Notes: generated by a model not told the origin, from the sequence alone. 64,000 nt of DNA from Acidobacteriota bacterium (GCA_016125275.1 WGMB01000003.1:372001-436000), one strand, 5' to 3'. Shown: positions 1 through 8,840, counted from the first letter of the stretch. Program-made: numbers and translations.

Positions 1-2219
1 AGCAGGTGCCGCCGGGTTTGGGGGCGGTCACTCAGTTTATAGTAGGCTTCGGCCAAGCGATAGTGCGCCGCCGCCTTATCGATCGGCCCCATCGCCAGCG
101 CCGCGCGGAACTCTCGTAGCGCCTCCTGGGAGCGGCCGGCGGCCAGCAACTGCTCGCCCAAACTCACGTGCAGGCCCTCGTCGCCGGGCCAGATGTAGAT
201 CACTTCGGTCAGGGTCTTGATGGAGTCGTCGCGGCGGTCGGCTTCCTGCAGCCAGCCGGCCAGCTTCTCGAGCGTCTCGGGCTGGCGTCCGCCATGGTCG
301 CGGTACTGCTCGAGCTCGGCGATGGCCTTGTCGCGGGCGCCCTCTTCCTCATAGGCCTGGGCCAGCGCCACGTAGGCGTTGCCCGCCTCCACGTAGTCGG
401 GGTAGAGCTCCTTCACCGACTCGCCCTTCTCGATCACCGCCGACCAGTCCTTTTCGCGGGCCGCTTCGAGCAGAGCCTTCCACTCCTTGCGCCACTTCTC
501 CAGCCCTTCCTTCTCCGCCACCGCGCCCAAGCGCATCTTCAGGTAGACGTTGAAGCGCTCGTCGAACTCCTCCGGCTCCACACCGAGGGCGGTGCGGATC
601 GCGTCGGCGGTCGAGCGGTCCTTGCCGAACTCGGTCAGCATCGCCACCAGCTTCTCGGTTCCCCACTCGCGGTCGATAAGGCGGCAGATCAGCCCGGCCT
701 GAAAGTACGAGACGGCGATCTGGTTGGGGTAGCTCGGCCGGATGAAGCCCTCGTCGAGGTCCGCCACCGGCAGCAGCTTGCCCTCTTGCAGGGCGTTGAT
801 GAAGTCCGGCGAGATCTGCTCGCCCCAGTTCGGGCGAGCCTCCCACTCCTCATACATCGAGACGCCTTCGCTGAACCAGCGCGGCACCAGGTGATCGGTG
901 GCCTCCAGCGTAAAGACGTGGGCCATCTCGTGCCACAGCGTCGTACCCCAGTGGAACGAGCCCGGCTTGCGGCCCGACGGACTGTCCATCGCCACCAGAT
1001 AGCCGAAGGTCACGCCCAGCAGTCCCACGCCCGGCATGCCCATCGTCCGCACGGCGAAGTCGTCGTGGTCTGGGTAGAGCTCCACCCAGACGGGGCGCTG
1101 CGGCGTGAAGCCGTACTTCTTGGAAAAGCTCGCCACGGCTTCGTCGGCCAGCTCGATCACATACGGCCGCAGTAGGTCGGCTTCCTTCTCGTGCAGACGC
1201 ACGATCACTTCCGGCTTGGCCAGATCCTCCGCCGTCGGCTGGAGGCCCTCGTCGCGCAGCAGATCCTTGTTGGAGAAGGTCTTGAAGTGCTCGAACGAGT
1301 CCAGCAGCCGCAGCGTGTTGACCGTCTTGGCGCTGAACGGGTCGCCTTGGAAAGCGATCTCGAGGTGCTTGCGACCCTCCTGCTCGCGCGCCTCGCGCAG
1401 CAGGTTCACGCCCAGATCGGCATGCGCCGACCAGTTCTCCGGATCGACCTGGACGGCCTTCTCATACAGCTCGATGGCTTCGCGGTAGCGCCGCGTGATG
1501 ATGTAGTAGCGCGCCGGGATGGAGTAGATCTCGCCGTAGCGGGGGTTGTATTCCAGGGCCTTCTTGGTCCACTCGCTGTCGGTCGTCTCGCGCAGCAAGT
1601 CCACCGAAGCCTTCAGCGCGTAGAGTTCCAGCGGCGAGCGTTGCTGCGCAGCGGCCAACTCCAGGGCCTTGTCGAGCGACTTGTCGGCCTCGGCCAGGTT
1701 GCTCACTTCCAGCCGCAGACGGCCTTGCAGCAGGTGCGCTTCCACCGACTCCGGGTTGGCTTCCAGCGCTTCGTCCACCAGCTTCTGGGCCTTGTCCTCG
1801 AAGCGCTCGGCAAAAACCCTCGCCAAGCCGAGCTTCGCAGGCAGGCACTTCTCGTCGATCTCCAGGGCTTCGCCGAACAGCGCCAGCGCCTCGCCCTCCT
1901 GGTGGGTCTGGAGATACAGGTAGCCCCAGCGCACGCGCAGATCGGGATTTTCGGGCTGGGCCTTGATGGCGTCTCGGAAGACTTCGTTGGCGCTCTTCAC
2001 GTCGCCCAGGGCCCACCAAGCCTCCGCCCGCGCGGCCAGGTCGTCCGAGCGCAGCAGATCCGTGTAGCACTGTCGAGCCGCCGCCCGGTCGCCGCGATCC
2101 CAACTGGCGTCGCACGGCTCGAGCGCCGCCGGGCGCTTGCCCTGCTCCTCGCCCCACACCGACGCCGTCGCCGGCAGCGCCGCCAGCGCCAGAGCCGTCA
2201 CGGCCCACCAACGCTTCAA
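1..2219 (-). CDS. TPR protein with HExxH (gluzincin, peptidase MA-like) domain, C-terminus cut by window edge
   Basis: The predicted protein has an N-terminal signal peptide (LKRWWAVTALALAALPA), TPR-like helical repeats over roughly residues 35-330, a peptidase domain and further TPRs. The metalloprotease motif HEMAH sits at residues 430-434 and is followed by a WFSEG segment that can supply the third zinc ligand, as in the peptidase MA/gluzincin group. This suggests an exported zinc protease or a scaffold on a protease fold. The TTG start at 2219 overlaps the upstream stop (TTGA), so it is translationally coupled and is the last readable gene of the 6171-to-1 operon. The reading frame is open at position 1, so the C-terminus is missing. 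The substrate is unknown. Confidence 0.8.
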   Translation of the reverse strand, partial: MKRWWAVTALALAALPATASVWGEEQGKRPAALEPCDASWDRGDRAAARQCYTDLLRSDDLAARAEAWWALGDVKSANEVFRDAIKAQPENPDLRVRWGYLYLQTHQEGEALALFGEALEIDEKCLPAKLGLARVFAERFEDKAQKLVDEALEANPESVEAHLLQGRLRLEVSNLAEADKSLDKALELAAAQQRSPLELYALKASVDLLRETTDSEWTKKALEYNPRYGEIYSIPARYYIITRRYREAIELYEKAVQVDPENWSAHADLGVNLLREAREQEGRKHLEIAFQGDPFSAKTVNTLRLLDSFEHFKTFSNKDLLRDEGLQPTAEDLAKPEVIVRLHEKEADLLRPYVIELADEAVASFSKKYGFTPQRPVWVELYPDHDDFAVRTMGMPGVGLLGVTFGYLVAMDSPSGRKPGSFHWGTTLWHEMAHVFTLEATDHLVPRWFSEGVSMYEEWEARPNWGEQISPDFINALQEGKLLPVADLDEGFIRPSYPNQIAVSYFQAGLICRLIDREWGTEKLVAMLTEFGKDRSTADAIRTALGVEPEEFDERFNVYLKMRLGAVAEKEGLEKWRKEWKALLEAAREKDWSAVIEKGESVKELYPDYVEAGNAYVALAQAYEEEGARDKAIAELEQYRDHGGRQPETLEKLAGWLQEADRRDDSIKTLTEVIYIWPGDEGLHVSLGEQLLAAGRSQEALREFRAALAMGPIDKAAAHYRLAEAYYKLSDRPQTRRHL

Positions 2220-3118
2220 GGCTGGCCCTCCGTCTTGGCGGTGATCTCGGCCTGGACTTCCGCCAAGTCGATCAGCAAGGCCTGCAACTTGTTGAAGTAG
2301 TCCTCCTCGCTCATGGCGTCTTTCTGCAGCTTCAGCTCGTCGATGGCGATCTCGAGCTTTTCGCGCTTGGCCGTGAGCGGACGCAGGGCGGGGTCGTTGA
2401 GAGCCTCCGCCGAAGCCCCCAGCCGCGCCAGCACGAAGCTCTCTGCCAGCTCGCCCTCGATGCTGGGATGCTCGGTCGCCAGCCGCTTGGCCTCGTCGAA
2501 GTACGCCGCCACCTTGGCTTGGGCGAACTGGAAGGCCTCAGCCACGGTGATCGTCTCATTCTTGTCCTGGTCGGCCTCGGGCGCCTCGAAGGCGTCGGCC
2601 CAGTACCGCGAGAAAACCGTGGCGTTGCGCTCCCGGCCGTTCTTGGTGGCGCTCACGACGATGCGCGACGGGCCCTTGAGGGCGTCCACGGCGCCGCCGG
2701 AGGCGCTGGTGGTATTGACCACCAACTGCCGCTTGACGGGAATCTTGTCGAGCAGGTTCGCCAGCCGCTCGGCGGTGATGTCCGGCCCCGGAATATTGAA
2801 CTTGTACTGCTCGCCGTCGTCGGTCCCGTGCCCGATCAAGATCACGGCCAACGAATCGTCCGGGCTCAGCGCCTGGAGGCCGCTGAAGACCTTCACCAGG
2901 TTGTCCAAGCGAGCCTCCGGCCCGCGCAGCAGGCGCACGTTGGCGTCGTCGCCGGAGGAGCGCCGCGCCGCCGCGGCCACCCGGCCCGCCTCGTCGGCAA
3001 AGCGCTCGGAGTACTCCGGCGCGCCGCCGAGACCTTCGATGATGACGAACTGCGACGCGGCCCCAAGAGGGGACAGCCCCGCCAATCCGACAGCCATGCC
3101 GAGGAACAGAGCTCTCAT
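2216..3118 (-). CDS. Secreted C13 (legumain/caspase-like) family protein lacking the catalytic cysteine, with EF-hand-like loop
   Basis: This is a 300-aa protein with a signal peptide (MRALFLGMAVGLAGLSPLGA). The caspase/legumain-like core shows the histidine motif ILIGHGTDDG (His97), but the strand that normally ends in the nucleophilic Cys reads VNTTSASGG (residues 134-142) with no Cys. Residues 183-194 (DQDKNETITVAE) fit an EF-hand calcium loop except that Glu replaces the usual Gly. A charged, probably coiled-coil tail follows (about 245-295). The ATG at 3118 overlaps the stop of the VWA gene (ATGA), so I preferred it over an in-frame upstream start at 3199. The fold assignment is moderately secure; loss of peptidase activity is inferred from the missing Cys. 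It may be a binding partner of the VWA and HExxH proteins beside it. Confidence 0.75.
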   Translation of the reverse strand: MRALFLGMAVGLAGLSPLGAASQFVIIEGLGGAPEYSERFADEAGRVAAAARRSSGDDANVRLLRGPEARLDNLVKVFSGLQALSPDDSLAVILIGHGTDDGEQYKFNIPGPDITAERLANLLDKIPVKRQLVVNTTSASGGAVDALKGPSRIVVSATKNGRERNATVFSRYWADAFEAPEADQDKNETITVAEAFQFAQAKVAAYFDEAKRLATEHPSIEGELAESFVLARLGASAEALNDPALRPLTAKREKLEIAIDELKLQKDAMSEEDYFNKLQALLIDLAEVQAEITAKTEGQP

Positions 3119-5358
3119 ATCGTTCCCCACTTGCGACGCAGCAGCCACTCCGAGGATTTCAGGCCCAGCAACAAAAGGAACAGCGCCGGCATGTCCCACA
3201 AGTCCAGGTTCTCCCGCGCCGTGATGCCCGCCTCGGAGAAGCGCACCTCCTCGGGCAGGCCGGCCAGCTCGCTCAGCGTCCAGTAGCGGCCGCCGGTTTG
3301 CTCCGAGAGCCGCTCGAGCAGTTGCCGGTTCTGCGCCGGCTGAAAGTCCTCCGCCACTCCGTCTTCGCGACGAATGTGCAGCAGGGCCGAGCCCAGGGCG
3401 TCGTCGCCGAGGAAGGCTTTGGCCTCCACCCGGTAGGAGCCCGGCTGCGTGGCGGTCGTTTCAGCCAAGTACACGCCCTCCTCGTTCGGCGCCGGGAACA
3501 TCTCTACCGTCAGGGGTTCTCCCTTCTCCGGCGTGATCGTGGCCGTGACCGTGGCGTTGTTGGCGATCTCGTACTCCTTGGTGCGGACTTCGGCGCGCAG
3601 CTTCACTCGCGGGTCGTCGGCGTAGAGCGAACGGTCGCTCGTCAGAGTGACCGGCCCCGGCGAGTTCGCCGCCAGCCCTCGTATCAATTGACGCCAAAAG
3701 GTGAAGTGGCGTTCATCCTCATGCGGCAATTGCATCTTCCAGCGCCAAGAACCGCCGGTGGCGAACACCAGCGCCTTGCCCCGCCCGAAGCTCTGGCTCA
3801 CCAGCAGCGGCCGCCATTCCGCGCCCGCCTGCACTTCCAGCAGACTCACCGCCGCCGGCTTCATGTCGCCCAGCAATTGATAGTCAGCCACCTGCGGCAT
3901 CTCCTTCCAGAGCTCGGCGTTCTTGGCCGGGTCGCCGTCGAGGCGGCAGATCAACGAATCGGCGCCCCGCGCGGTCAGCCGCACCGCCGCCTTCTCGCGG
4001 GTGAATGTGTTCGCGTTCAAGCCGGTCAGCGAGACCGGAAAGGCGTCGGCGGTCTGCGAAGCGTCCCAGCCGCCGTCGGAGAGCCCGCGCTTGCCGCCCA
4101 GCATCAGCAGGCTGCCGCCGCGGCGGTTCACGAACTCGCGGATCATGCGCTGCTGCTCCGGGCTGAAGAAGGCCGCCTCGAAACTACCGATGATCAGCCC
4201 GTCGTAGGCGAACAGCTCCTCGGCCTTCAGGGGAAAGCCGTCCTCGAGCTCTCCGTCGTGGTCCACGCCCTGGCGGTAGTACTTGTTGGCCGAGGTCCGC
4301 AGCAGGCTCACCAAGCGAACGCTGGGATCGTCAGTCAGCGCCCGCCGCATGAACTTGTACTCCCAACGCGGCTCGCCTTCCACGTACAACACCGAGCGGG
4401 AACCGCGGGGCACATCCATCACACGCGCTTGGGCGTTGTTGCCGGTGATCTCTTCTCCGGGGAGCGGGTCGATCGCAAAGCGCAGGTCACGCAGCCCGGG
4501 GTCGCCGGCCGGAAAGTCGATCCACTCCACCTGCGAAGGCTCGTTCGGCCGCAACTCGATGTCCTTCGAGGCCAGAATCTTCGAGCCGTCGCGGACCGTC
4601 AGCCGCGTTTTGCCGGTGGAGCCGTCATGCCGGATCGTCGCCTGGGCGCTCACCTGCGATTTGGGCAGAGCCTTGGGGGCCACCACCACGTCGGCCAGCT
4701 CCAGGTCGTTGGGAATCTTCTCTCGCCCCACGCCGACGGTGTGCACCGGCACGTTGCGCTTGCGGATCTCCGCCATCAGCTCGCGGTTGAAGGTTCCGGA
4801 ATTGTCCGAGCCGTCGCTGACCACGATCACGGCGCCCAACGGGGCCGCCGCGGACTCCCGCAGCACCGCCGCCACCGACTCGCCGATGCGGCTGCTCGAA
4901 CCGGGCGCGGGCACGTCGGCGAGCGACTCCATGCGATCCACATCGGAGGAGAAGCTGTAGAGCCGTACCGCGAACTTCTCGCTCAGCCCCTGCACCACCG
5001 CCGGCAGCGCCTCGAGCGACTGATCCAGCCGCGACTTGCCGTTCTCGGCCAGGCCCATCGAGCGCGAGGCGTCGAGCAGCACCGACACCACGTTCTGCTG
5101 GTTGCGCAGCGACTGGATGCCCAGCGCCGGCCGCCACAGCAGCAGCAGCGCCAGCGCCGCCATCGCCGTCTGCAAGCCCCACAACACGACCTTGCGCCGA
5201 ACGCTGAGCCGGTTGGGCGACTGCGCCAGGTTCCACCACAAGAAGCCGCCGGCCGCCGCGATCAGCGCGAGCAGCAACCACAGCGGCCAGCCGCTGGCGA
5301 ACAGCAGCTCGCCCTTGCGCCAAACCGAGACCGGATATTTGAAGAAGAGCTCCAGCAC
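3115..5358 (-). CDS. Membrane-anchored VWA-domain protein with glutamine-amidotransferase-like domain
   Basis: This 747-aa protein has two N-terminal membrane helices (about 24-42 and 57-76), a VWA domain with an intact MIDAS (DASRS at 96-100, SDGSD at 181-185), a beta-rich middle, a class I glutamine-amidotransferase-like fold around 385-430 (YDGLIIGSF ... GGSLLMLGG) without an obvious catalytic Cys, further Ig-like segments, and a final membrane helix ending RRKWGTI. This architecture is common in Acidobacteria, Planctomycetes and Bacteroidetes BatA-like/DUF4159 operons. The bulk is probably periplasmic and metal-dependent ligand binding is likely. It lies 9 bp after the DUF4159 gene and overlaps the next gene by ATGA. 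Confidence 0.85.
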   Translation of the reverse strand: MLELFFKYPVSVWRKGELLFASGWPLWLLLALIAAAGGFLWWNLAQSPNRLSVRRKVVLWGLQTAMAALALLLLWRPALGIQSLRNQQNVVSVLLDASRSMGLAENGKSRLDQSLEALPAVVQGLSEKFAVRLYSFSSDVDRMESLADVPAPGSSSRIGESVAAVLRESAAAPLGAVIVVSDGSDNSGTFNRELMAEIRKRNVPVHTVGVGREKIPNDLELADVVVAPKALPKSQVSAQATIRHDGSTGKTRLTVRDGSKILASKDIELRPNEPSQVEWIDFPAGDPGLRDLRFAIDPLPGEEITGNNAQARVMDVPRGSRSVLYVEGEPRWEYKFMRRALTDDPSVRLVSLLRTSANKYYRQGVDHDGELEDGFPLKAEELFAYDGLIIGSFEAAFFSPEQQRMIREFVNRRGGSLLMLGGKRGLSDGGWDASQTADAFPVSLTGLNANTFTREKAAVRLTARGADSLICRLDGDPAKNAELWKEMPQVADYQLLGDMKPAAVSLLEVQAGAEWRPLLVSQSFGRGKALVFATGGSWRWKMQLPHEDERHFTFWRQLIRGLAANSPGPVTLTSDRSLYADDPRVKLRAEVRTKEYEIANNATVTATITPEKGEPLTVEMFPAPNEEGVYLAETTATQPGSYRVEAKAFLGDDALGSALLHIRREDGVAEDFQPAQNRQLLERLSEQTGGRYWTLSELAGLPEEVRFSEAGITARENLDLWDMPALFLLLLGLKSSEWLLRRKWGTI

Positions 5359-5367
5359 CCGCGCTTC

Positions 5368-6171
5368 CTAGTGCGTCATCGCATAGATGACGTAGTTGAC
5401 GCCGAACCGATAGGAGAGCGCCGTCATGGGCTCGGGGTACCGCGGGTCGTCGGCGTGCTCCCAGGCATCGCCCAGATCCATGTTGAAGTTGATCGCCACC
5501 ATCAGTCGCTGCTCATCATCATAGATGCCGCGCCAGTACGGGGGTTTTCCGTCGACGCGCTCGTAGGTGTACCCGCTCATCACCGCCCGGATGCCGGGAA
5601 TCTGGATGCGCTGGTTCAAATCGTACAGGACGTGCAGCACCTCGTCGTCGTCGCCGATCTCCACGATCGGCCGATCGGGAAAGACGCGGCGCATCGAATC
5701 CACGAACGCCGCCCACTCGTAGCCGCCGTGAAAATCGTCCACCACCAGGAAGCCGCCGCGCAGCAGGTACTCGCGCAGCCGCTCGGCCTCGGTCTCGTCG
5801 AGCATCCAGTTGCCGACCTCGACGGCGTAGATCCAGGGGTACTCGAACAGCTCGTCGTCCATGGGGGAGACGTAGCGGCCGCCATCGGCGGCGTCGAGCA
5901 CCGTCAGGCGCTTGACGCCCTGCATCAGGTGGTACTCGGCGTCGGGCCAGTCGGTCGTCCAGGCGCCCCGGCCCCAGCCGCGGCCTCCGCCGCCGTCCGA
6001 GTACGCCAAGCGCGTGAAGAAGAATTCGGCGCGGACGCTCTCGTCCGCCCAACCCATTCCGGGAGGATAGGATCGGCGGCCACGCCGTCCGAACTGACCA
6101 ACCAGGGGGAGCGCCAGCGCCACGACCAGCGCTGCGATCCAGAACGGGCGGCGGCGTGGGACGGCTTTCAT
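5368..6171 (-). CDS. DUF4159 domain protein
   Basis: This 267-aa protein is the first gene of the four-gene minus-strand operon. A basic N-terminus and one hydrophobic segment (MKAVPRRRPFWIAALVVALALP) indicate export or anchoring. The rest matches the DUF4159 family: the FFFTRLAYSDGG start, WTTDWPDAEYHLMQGVKRLT, a Rossmann-like GGFLVVDDFHGGYEW strand, and a C-terminal GVNYVIYAMTH. DUF4159 proteins have a GATase-like fold of unknown activity and are usually encoded with VWA membrane proteins and MoxR/DUF58 genes; MoxR and DUF58 are absent here. ATG 6171 is chosen because it sits just before the signal sequence; an in-frame start at 6237 would add 22 unconvincing residues. Confidence 0.82.
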   Translation of the reverse strand: MKAVPRRRPFWIAALVVALALPLVGQFGRRGRRSYPPGMGWADESVRAEFFFTRLAYSDGGGGRGWGRGAWTTDWPDAEYHLMQGVKRLTVLDAADGGRYVSPMDDELFEYPWIYAVEVGNWMLDETEAERLREYLLRGGFLVVDDFHGGYEWAAFVDSMRRVFPDRPIVEIGDDDEVLHVLYDLNQRIQIPGIRAVMSGYTYERVDGKPPYWRGIYDDEQRLMVAINFNMDLGDAWEHADDPRYPEPMTALSYRFGVNYVIYAMTH

Positions 6172-6295
6172 CCGAGGTGTCCGGCCACGGTTGGCGCAGT
6201 CAAAGCGTAACATAGCGCCAGGCGGGCCGATGTGCAATTTTGGATGCGCGTTTGGACCCCGAGGTTACCGCCCCGAGAGCGCGATCTTTCGGCAC

Positions 6296-6301
6296 TATAC
6301 T
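6296..6301 (+). promoter_or_regulatory. -10-like hexamer TATACT
   Basis: TATACT ends 12 nt before the ATG at 6314. No Shine-Dalgarno and no good -35 are visible. It supports a very short leader for the small cysteine-rich gene. Confidence 0.4.
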
Positions 6302-6313
6302 GAACTTTTAGGC

Positions 6314-6577
6314 ATGTCCAAGGTGACGTTGGTTTCGCTGCTGTTCGGTCTGGCCGTCCTGGGTACGCTGATCTACTCGACGATGGGCCTGCGGGGGTAC
6401 TCCTGCGAGGTCTGCATGACCTTCGAGGGGCGCACGCAGTGCGCCAAGGCCTCCGGCACGACCAAGGAAGAGGCTCAGCGCACCGCCACAGACACCGCCT
6501 GCGCCCCGATCTCGAGCGGCATGACCGAGTCCATCCAGTGCTCGAACACGCCCCCCGACAAGGTCACCTGGTTCTAG
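6314..6577 (+). CDS. Small cysteine-rich single-TM protein, unknown function
   Basis: This 87-aa protein has one N-terminal hydrophobic helix (about residues 4-23) and a short exported part with five cysteines (31, 34, 43, 63, 76), including a CEVC pair. The composition (CxxC, TKEEAQRTATDTAC) suggests a small periplasmic or membrane-tethered domain held by disulfides or a metal. I do not recognise the family. ATG 6314 was chosen over an in-frame start at 6191 because the latter adds a sequence with no signal character and overlaps the divergent gene. It is monocistronic between the divergent DUF4159 operon and the symporter. Confidence 0.6.
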   Translation: MSKVTLVSLLFGLAVLGTLIYSTMGLRGYSCEVCMTFEGRTQCAKASGTTKEEAQRTATDTACAPISSGMTESIQCSNTPPDKVTWF

Positions 6578-6629
6578 CCGCCGTTCGGAACAGGAGCCTT
6601 CGCCGGGCTGCTATCCTTTCCCGTCACCG

Positions 6630-7841
6630 TTGACGGCCCTTCGCCCCAAGCTTTCTCTGACCTCCTGGATGCTGCTCGCGGCGGCCGGAGGCGTCCTCTG
6701 CGGCCTGCTCGCGCCGGAGCTGGCGGCCAAGCTCGGCTTTCTGAGCTCGATCTTCCTGCGTCTGATCCGCTCGATCATCGGCCCCGTGCTGGTGGGCGTG
6801 CTGGTGCGGGCCATCGCCGGCGCGGGCAGCCTCGGCAACCTGGGCCGGCTGGGCTGGAAGTCCGTGGTCTACTTCGAGGTCGCCACGACCCTCGCGTTGC
6901 TGATGGGCTGGTTCACGGTGACCGCTTGGCAGCCCGGGGCCGGTCTCTCGCTGCCGGCCGACGCCGGGGCCGCCCCGAGCTCGACCGGCCTGGGAGAGGC
7001 GCTCGAAAGCGCCGTCCCGGTGAGCATCATCGACGCTTTGGCGCGCGGGGACGTGCTGCAGATCGTCGTGTTCTGCTTCCTGTTCGGCGCGGCTTGTCTG
7101 GCGGCGGGCGAGAAGGCCCGGCCCATCGTGGCGCTCGCCGATTCGCTCGCCGAGGTCGCCTTCCGCTACGTGGACTACGTGATGCTGTTGGCGCCGCCGG
7201 CCGTCTTCGCAGCGCTCGCCAACACCGTCGCCGACGGCGGCCGGGAGACCCTGGAGGGGTTGGCCCAGTTCATCGCCGCGGCCTGGTTCGCCCAAGTCTT
7301 CTTCCTGTTGGTCGTGCTGGTCGGCGGACTGGCGTGGGCCGGCGTACCGCTGGGACGCTTCGTCCATTTCGCCCGGGAGCCGTTCCTGATCGCCTTCGCG
7401 ACCACTTCCAGCGCCGCCGCCCTGCCCCAGACGCTCGAGAACATGGAGCGCTTCGGCATCCCCAAGCGCATTCTCGGAGTCGTCGCGCCGTTGAGCCTCA
7501 GCCTAAACCTCAACGGCAGCACGATTCACCTGGCGATGGCCGCTCTGTTCGTCGCGCAGGCGGCGGGTATCGAGCTCTCGTTCGAGAGACAGCTCGTGAT
7601 CCTGCTGACCCTCAAGCTCACCAGCAAGGGCGTGGCGGGCATTCCGCGAGCCAACTTCGTGATCCTCACGGCGCTGTTCGAGAGCCAGGGGCTGCCGCTG
7701 GCCGGGCTGACGATGCTGTTGGGCGTGGACGCGCTGATCGATCCCGTCCGCACCAGCGTCAACGTCGTCAGCCACTGCGCCGCGCCGGCCGTCGTCACGC
7801 GTTGGGAGGGTGAAAGCTTCAGTCCGCCTCGGAACTCCTGA
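6630..7841 (+). CDS. Dicarboxylate/amino acid:cation symporter (DAACS/SDF family)
   Basis: The 403-aa polytopic protein matches the GltP/DctA fold. It has the re-entrant loop motif TTSSAAALPQTLENM, the NLNGST motif of TM7, the second hairpin TSKGVAGIPRANFVIL, and the TM8 motif VDALIDPVRTSVNVV with the substrate-binding Asp, Arg and Asn in place. Family members import C4-dicarboxylates or acidic/neutral amino acids with Na+ or H+. The position that is Asp405 (a sodium ligand) in GltPh appears to be His here, which argues for proton or altered coupling (inference). The start is TTG, 12 nt after a TATCCT hexamer (6612-6617). It is convergent with the TRAP genes, so an organic-acid uptake neighbourhood is plausible. 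Confidence 0.9.
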   Translation: MTALRPKLSLTSWMLLAAAGGVLCGLLAPELAAKLGFLSSIFLRLIRSIIGPVLVGVLVRAIAGAGSLGNLGRLGWKSVVYFEVATTLALLMGWFTVTAWQPGAGLSLPADAGAAPSSTGLGEALESAVPVSIIDALARGDVLQIVVFCFLFGAACLAAGEKARPIVALADSLAEVAFRYVDYVMLLAPPAVFAALANTVADGGRETLEGLAQFIAAAWFAQVFFLLVVLVGGLAWAGVPLGRFVHFAREPFLIAFATTSSAAALPQTLENMERFGIPKRILGVVAPLSLSLNLNGSTIHLAMAALFVAQAAGIELSFERQLVILLTLKLTSKGVAGIPRANFVILTALFESQGLPLAGLTMLLGVDALIDPVRTSVNVVSHCAAPAVVTRWEGESFSPPRNS

Positions 7842-7856
7842 AAAAACTGGGCTCTC

Positions 7857-8840
7857 CTACTTCTTCGCGCGGTACTCGTTCCGCAGCCGGATCGCTTCGT
7901 CGAACAGCTCCGACGGAGCCAGCACGCCGCGCAGCTTCGGGTAAGCCGCCTCCACTTCCTTCAGCCAAGCCTGCCGGTCGGCCTCTACCACGGTCAGACC
8001 ACGCTGCTTCATCTGCGCTACGGCGTCGGAGCCGAGTTTGCGGATCTCCTCGCGCGTCTTGTCGCCCGCTTTCCGGGCGGCGTCCATCAGCTTGGGCTGC
8101 AGGTCGACCGGAATGCGGTCCCAGGTCTTCTTGTCGATCACGGTCCCGCCGATCACCGGCGCCCACTTGATGTCGGTCATGAAGGGGGCGCGCTCGAAGC
8201 TGCCGTCCAGCATGGCGTAGAGCGGCGGCACGTCGATGGCTTCGATCAGCCCGGTCTGCAAGCCCGTCATCATGTCGCTGAGGGTCAGCGGCGTCACGCG
8301 CAGGTCGAAGTCGGCATAGAGCCGCTCGGTCTTGGCGTCGCCGGCCGAGATCCACAGCTTCATCTTGCGGATGTCGTCGAGGGTCTTGGCCGGCTTCTTG
8401 GTGAAGAACTGCGCCCAGCCGCCGTCGGACCAGTTCAGGACCACGAAGCCCTTGTCGGCCAGCCGCTGCTCCAGCTTCGGCGCCAGCTTGTCGCGCACGT
8501 AGTCGAGCTCCTCGTAGGAGTTGAACAGCATCGGGATGTGCAGCGCGTCGATGCCCTCGTCGATCTGCGCCAGCCCGATGCCGGTGGTAGCCATCGCCTG
8601 GAGCTGGCCGATGCGCACTTTGCGCAACATCTCCACTTCGTCGCCCATGGACTGGCCCGCGTAGACGCGCATGTCGACCTTGCCGCCGGAGATCTGCTTC
8701 CAGTCCTGCTGCATCTGCTGCAGGATCTCGTACCAGGGCGAGCCGCTCGGCACGACGGTGCCGAGGTTTACGCGGATAGCCCGCTGGGCGGCCAGAGGAG
8801 CGGCCAGCAGAACGGAGAAGAGTGCGATTCGCTGCAGCAT
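7857..8840 (-). CDS. dctP: TRAP transporter substrate-binding protein (DctP family)
   Basis: This 327-aa periplasmic protein has a cleavable signal (MLQRIALFSVLLAAPLAAQ). Typical DctP features are VNLGTVVPSGSPWYEILQQM, GLAQIDEGIDALHIPMLF, KKPAKTLDDIRKMKLW, and the GLIEAIDVPPLYAM region before the signature helix. It would bind an organic acid and deliver it to a DctQM membrane complex. It lies 22 bp downstream of the T-component gene, but the next gene is a convergent symporter, so no DctQ or DctM is encoded here. ATG 8840 directly precedes the signal peptide; a longer frame to 9128 only shadows the neighbour. Confidence 0.88.
   Translation of the reverse strand: MLQRIALFSVLLAAPLAAQRAIRVNLGTVVPSGSPWYEILQQMQQDWKQISGGKVDMRVYAGQSMGDEVEMLRKVRIGQLQAMATTGIGLAQIDEGIDALHIPMLFNSYEELDYVRDKLAPKLEQRLADKGFVVLNWSDGGWAQFFTKKPAKTLDDIRKMKLWISAGDAKTERLYADFDLRVTPLTLSDMMTGLQTGLIEAIDVPPLYAMLDGSFERAPFMTDIKWAPVIGGTVIDKKTWDRIPVDLQPKLMDAARKAGDKTREEIRKLGSDAVAQMKQRGLTVVEADRQAWLKEVEAAYPKLRGVLAPSELFDEAIRLRNEYRAKK

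Noticed and set aside
3298-6210. 970-aa plus-strand frame
   Set aside because: It is a GC-rich shadow of the VWA and DUF4159 genes with no recognisable domain.
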